DNA of 64,000 nucleotides from NCBI RefSeq assembly GCF_016907695.1, contig NZ_JAFBCK010000001.1:434001-498000 (forward strand), in the 5' to 3' direction. Each line of letters opens with the position of its first letter. The stretch's first letter is position 1. This DNA comes from Actinokineospora baliensis. Lineage in GTDB: Bacteria; Actinomycetota; Actinomycetes; Mycobacteriales; Pseudonocardiaceae. The notes under the pieces were generated by a model. It was not told the DNA's origin. It saw only the letters and a list, made by a program, of their open reading frames with translations, and searched no databases. The translations under genes were made by a program, and so were the position numbers. This document shows positions 61,922 through 64,000 of the stretch, piece by piece.

Positions 61922-63448
61922 ATGACCGCTCGTACCCGGGCGCTCGGAGTCCTCGCCGTGGTGGCGACGACGTTGACCCTGGCCGCGGTGCCCGCCGCCG
62001 CGGCGAACCCGATCACTTTCGCCCCGCGAGTGGACTACTCGACCGGCAACCACCCCGAGGCGGTCATCGACGCCGACCTCAACGGGGACGGGAAGCCCGA
62101 TGTGATCACCGCTGACCGCTACGAGTGGCAGCTGACCGTGCTGCTGGGCACCGGCGCTGGCGCGCTCGGCCCGCGCACCACCGTCTACCCCGGTGACGAG
62201 CCGACCGCCCTGGCCACCGCCGACTTCAACGGCGACGGCAAGGCCGACGTCGCGGTCACCACCGCCGGGTCCGTGTCCCTGCTGCTGGGCAACGGCGACG
62301 GCACCTTCCAGGCGCGCCGGGCGTTCCCGGTGAGCGCGGGCGCCGAGGGCATCGCCGCTGGCGACCTCAACGGCGACAAGAAGGTCGACGTCGTCATCAG
62401 CCGCCCCGAGGGCATCACCGTCCTCTTGGGCAACGGCGACGGCACCCTGGGCGCGGGCACCGACCTGCTCGCGGGCGGCTACTCGCGCGGCGTCGTGCTC
62501 GCCGACTTCAACGGTGACGCCAAGACCGACATCGCGATCGGCGGGTTCTTCACCGGCACCGTCACCGTGTTCAAGGGCAACGGCGACGGCACCTTCGGCC
62601 TGCCGCTGCCGTTCGTGGCCAGCGTCAACCCGATCGACGTCGCCGCGGGTGACTTCAACCGCGACGGCAAGCTCGACCTGGCGACCGCCGACTACGGCCA
62701 GGGCACCGTCTCGGTCCTGCTCGGCAACGGCGACGGCACCTTCGGCCTGCCCACCGCCAAGGCCATCGGCCCGAACCCGTTCGGCGTCGCGGTGGCCGAC
62801 CTCGACCTCGACGGCGACCCCGACCTGGCGGTCTCGCTCTCCGGCGCGGACAGCGTCACCGTCCTCAACAACGGCAACGGCACGTTCGAGCAGGCCGCGA
62901 GCCTGGGCACCGGCACCACGCCCACCGAGGTGCACGCCGTCGACCTCGACAGCGACGCCCGCGCCGACCTGATCACCACCAACCGCTACGCCGACGGCAT
63001 CTCGGTGCTGCTCAACCGCACCACCAAGCCGGTCCCCCCGGCCAGCGACCTCGCGGTCTCGCTGCAGGCGTCGCCGAAGTTCGGCATCCTGGTGCCCGCC
63101 CTGCAGTACGCGATCACGGTCCGCAACGTCGGCCCGCAGGCACTGACCTCCGGCACCGTCTCCGCGACCCTGCCCGCGCCGCTGGTCCCGGTCGCCGGTC
63201 CCGGCTGCACCGTCTCCGGTCGCACCGTGACCTGCCAGGTCGGCGCGCTCGCGGTCGGCGCGTCCACGGTGAAGACGTTCTCCGCCCCGCTGGCCCTGTT
63301 CACCATCGGCACGTTCAAGGTCACCGCCCAGCGCACCGCGAGCGTCCCCGCCGACCCGAACCCGACCAACGACGTGGCCGCCCCCACCAGTTGCACCACC
63401 CTCGGGTTCATCCTGGCGATCTGCGGCCCCACCCCCGGCGGCCTCTGA
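61922..63448 (+). CDS. Secreted FG-GAP/VCBS repeat protein
   Basis: The 508-residue exported protein has a signal peptide (RALGVLAVVATTLTLAAVPAAA). Seven repeats of about 48 residues follow, each with a calcium-loop core (DLNGDGKPD, DFNGDGKAD, DLNGDKKVD, DFNGDAKTD, DFNRDGKLD, DLDLDGDPD, DLDSDARAD). Most are followed by LLGNGDGTF, so they fold as a beta-propeller. Residues 390-490 form a CARDB/DUF11-like Ig domain with one Cys pair, and the tail carries two cysteines (TSCTTLGFILAICG). AGGAGG precedes the ATG. A surface ligand or sugar may be bound; nothing shows which. Confidence 0.88.
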   Translation: MTARTRALGVLAVVATTLTLAAVPAAAANPITFAPRVDYSTGNHPEAVIDADLNGDGKPDVITADRYEWQLTVLLGTGAGALGPRTTVYPGDEPTALATADFNGDGKADVAVTTAGSVSLLLGNGDGTFQARRAFPVSAGAEGIAAGDLNGDKKVDVVISRPEGITVLLGNGDGTLGAGTDLLAGGYSRGVVLADFNGDAKTDIAIGGFFTGTVTVFKGNGDGTFGLPLPFVASVNPIDVAAGDFNRDGKLDLATADYGQGTVSVLLGNGDGTFGLPTAKAIGPNPFGVAVADLDLDGDPDLAVSLSGADSVTVLNNGNGTFEQAASLGTGTTPTEVHAVDLDSDARADLITTNRYADGISVLLNRTTKPVPPASDLAVSLQASPKFGILVPALQYAITVRNVGPQALTSGTVSATLPAPLVPVAGPGCTVSGRTVTCQVGALAVGASTVKTFSAPLALFTIGTFKVTAQRTASVPADPNPTNDVAAPTSCTTLGFILAICGPTPGGL

Positions 63449-63459
63449 TCGGAAAACAT

Positions 63460-63495
63460 CCGTGGCCGCCGTCCCCCTCCTTTCGGCGGCCACGG
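63460..63495 (+). terminator. Terminator of the FG-GAP gene
   Basis: A perfect 11-bp stem (CCGTGGCCGCC) with a 14-base loop begins 12 bp after the stop codon. Confidence 0.75.
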
Positions 63496-63506
63496 AGACG
63501 AACGGC

Positions 63507-63541
63507 GTTCCGCCGCGGTGATGCCCCCACCGCGGCGGAAC
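63507..63541. terminator. Second hairpin after the FG-GAP gene
   Basis: A perfect 14-bp stem (GTTCCGCCGCGGTG) with loop ATGCCCC is followed by CCGTTCTTGTGCTTTGT. Its core resembles that of the hairpin at 63926. Confidence 0.65.
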
Positions 63542-63625
63542 CCGTTCTTGTGCTTTGTAGGGCCCTACAAACTCCGTGGACTACCCAACTCCCACGTCTC
63601 CCGTTACTGAGCCCGGGTTTCCCCC

Positions 63626-63925
63626 GCGATGGCCCGCATGCCCGCCTCCGGGTACCGGGTCCCTGCGACCGCGTCCACCGGCACCGCGTCCTCGATCCGC
63701 TTCAAGTCCTCTTCAGGACGTGCGTTGCCCCAGCATCACCGGGATCTCCGCAGGAGGCTCCTCCTCGCCGAGCAGTCCCGGCAGACCGCTACTCGGCCCG
63801 CGCTTCTCCTGCAATGGCCCACATGACCGCCTCCGGTTCCCGCGGCAGCGGCCACCGGCACGGCGCAGTCGACCCGCTTCAAGCCTTCGGGAAGCGCGCC
63901 TCAAGCATCGCTGGGCTGTCCGCAA
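63626..63925. repeat. Two degenerate tandem repeat units in gene-free DNA
   Basis: The unit starting at 63626 (GCGATGGCCCGCATGCCCGC) recurs at 63811 (GCAATGGCCCACATGACCGC), about 185 bp later. It continues through CACCGGCACSGCG and CCGCTTCAAG with substitutions and small gaps. I see no supported gene between 63449 and 64000. Open frames there lack ribosome-binding sites and run through the repeats. Confidence 0.65.
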
Positions 63926-63967
63926 GCGGCTTTCGCTGCGGTGGTGCCCCACCGCAGCGAAAGTCGC
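63926..63967. terminator. Long hairpin at the window end
   Basis: CTTTCGCTGCGGTGG and CCACCGCAGCGAAAG form a perfect 15-bp stem around TGCC, extending to 19 pairs with one G-T. It may terminate a convergent gene beyond the window. Confidence 0.65.
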
Positions 63968-64000
63968 CATCCTCACCGGGATAACCCGGCATGCCGCTAC

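Noticed and set aside
63391..63984. Plus-strand frame of 197 codons at the window end
   Set aside because: It starts inside the FG-GAP gene, runs through hairpins and degenerate repeats, and encodes an Arg/Pro-rich sequence with no domain.
1..64000. tRNA, rRNA, CRISPR, transposase, integrase or prophage genes
   Set aside because: I looked for clover-leaf-like and repeat-spacer patterns, DDE or recombinase motifs and phage genes, and saw none.

Overview
The window is very GC-rich with GTG and TTG starts, a TANNNT-type -10 promoter signature and actinobacterial gene families throughout (TIGR03089, YbaB-WXG100-TNT, PE/PPE/EspG, AMIN-like lipoprotein family, AccA3/AccD5/AccE, LpdA). It is chromosomal DNA of an actinomycete, most likely of the Pseudonocardiaceae. 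From memory, the gene order parallels the Mycobacterium tuberculosis segment from about Rv3268 to Rv3308 (TIGR03089, fadE25, purE, purK, GtrA, PH-domain protein, birA, accD5, accE5, maf, accA3, glpD2, lpdA, amidohydrolase, punA, pmmB). The window therefore reads as a conserved backbone interrupted by accessory blocks.

Layout. 0-9.7 kb: TIGR03089 protein, SDR, DinB protein, a low-GC TIR-domain gene, acyl-CoA dehydrogenase, three tandem paralogues of an unrecognised membrane protein, purE, purK and a GT87 mannosyltransferase-like protein. 9.9-16.6 kb: a degenerate GGDEF-like protein, a large sigma factor fused to a zinc finger, a membrane anchor and an outside domain, GtrA, a sensor kinase/response regulator pair and a HisN-type phosphatase. 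16.6-20 kb: a four-gene YbaB / WXG100-like / TNT NADase toxin / candidate immunity operon. 20-34.5 kb: HMG-CoA lyase, PH protein, BirA, the acyl-CoA carboxylase genes (accD5, accE, accA3), an XRE regulator with a small divergent protein, an MFS exporter, a secreted CocE-type hydrolase, Maf and a dicarboxylate-type symporter. 34.5-38.5 kb: DUF1707 protein, GNAT, then a PE-like/PPE-like/EspG cassette followed by a long inverted-repeat element. 38.6-42.9 kb: glycerol regulon (glpD divergent from glpF-glpK). 43-49.6 kb: DUF4190, a 49-residue zinc-ribbon protein, lpdA, a GGCT-like protein, two tandem secreted AMIN-like proteins, an I36-type secreted protein, an M20 amidohydrolase and a small membrane protein. 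49.6-54.7 kb: mutA-mutB-meaB. 54.8-61.6 kb: a receptor Ser/Thr kinase followed by decayed copies of its own 3' end, a MerR regulator facing a two-gene membrane operon, purine nucleoside phosphorylase and phosphohexomutase. 61.9-64 kb: a secreted FG-GAP protein and a hairpin/repeat-rich gene-free end.

Metabolic logic: BirA biotinylates AccA3; AccA3/AccD5/AccE make methylmalonyl-CoA from propionyl-CoA; MutAB with MeaB links methylmalonyl-CoA to succinyl-CoA; acyl-CoA dehydrogenase and HMG-CoA lyase fit branched-chain amino acid or fatty acid breakdown that feeds this route. The glp genes import and oxidise glycerol. PNP and the mutase handle nucleosides and phosphosugars.

Thirteen genes in the window have TANNNT six to eight bases before the start codon, and a fourteenth has GACAAT there. 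This implies many leaderless mRNAs, and I used it to choose several starts. The best candidates for new biology are the toxin module with its unnamed immunity candidate, the sigma-to-surface fusion, the triplicated membrane family, the PE/PPE/EspG cassette, and the repeat elements at 38.3, 56.4-57.1 and 63.5-64 kb. No tRNA, rRNA, CRISPR array, transposase or integrase was seen.
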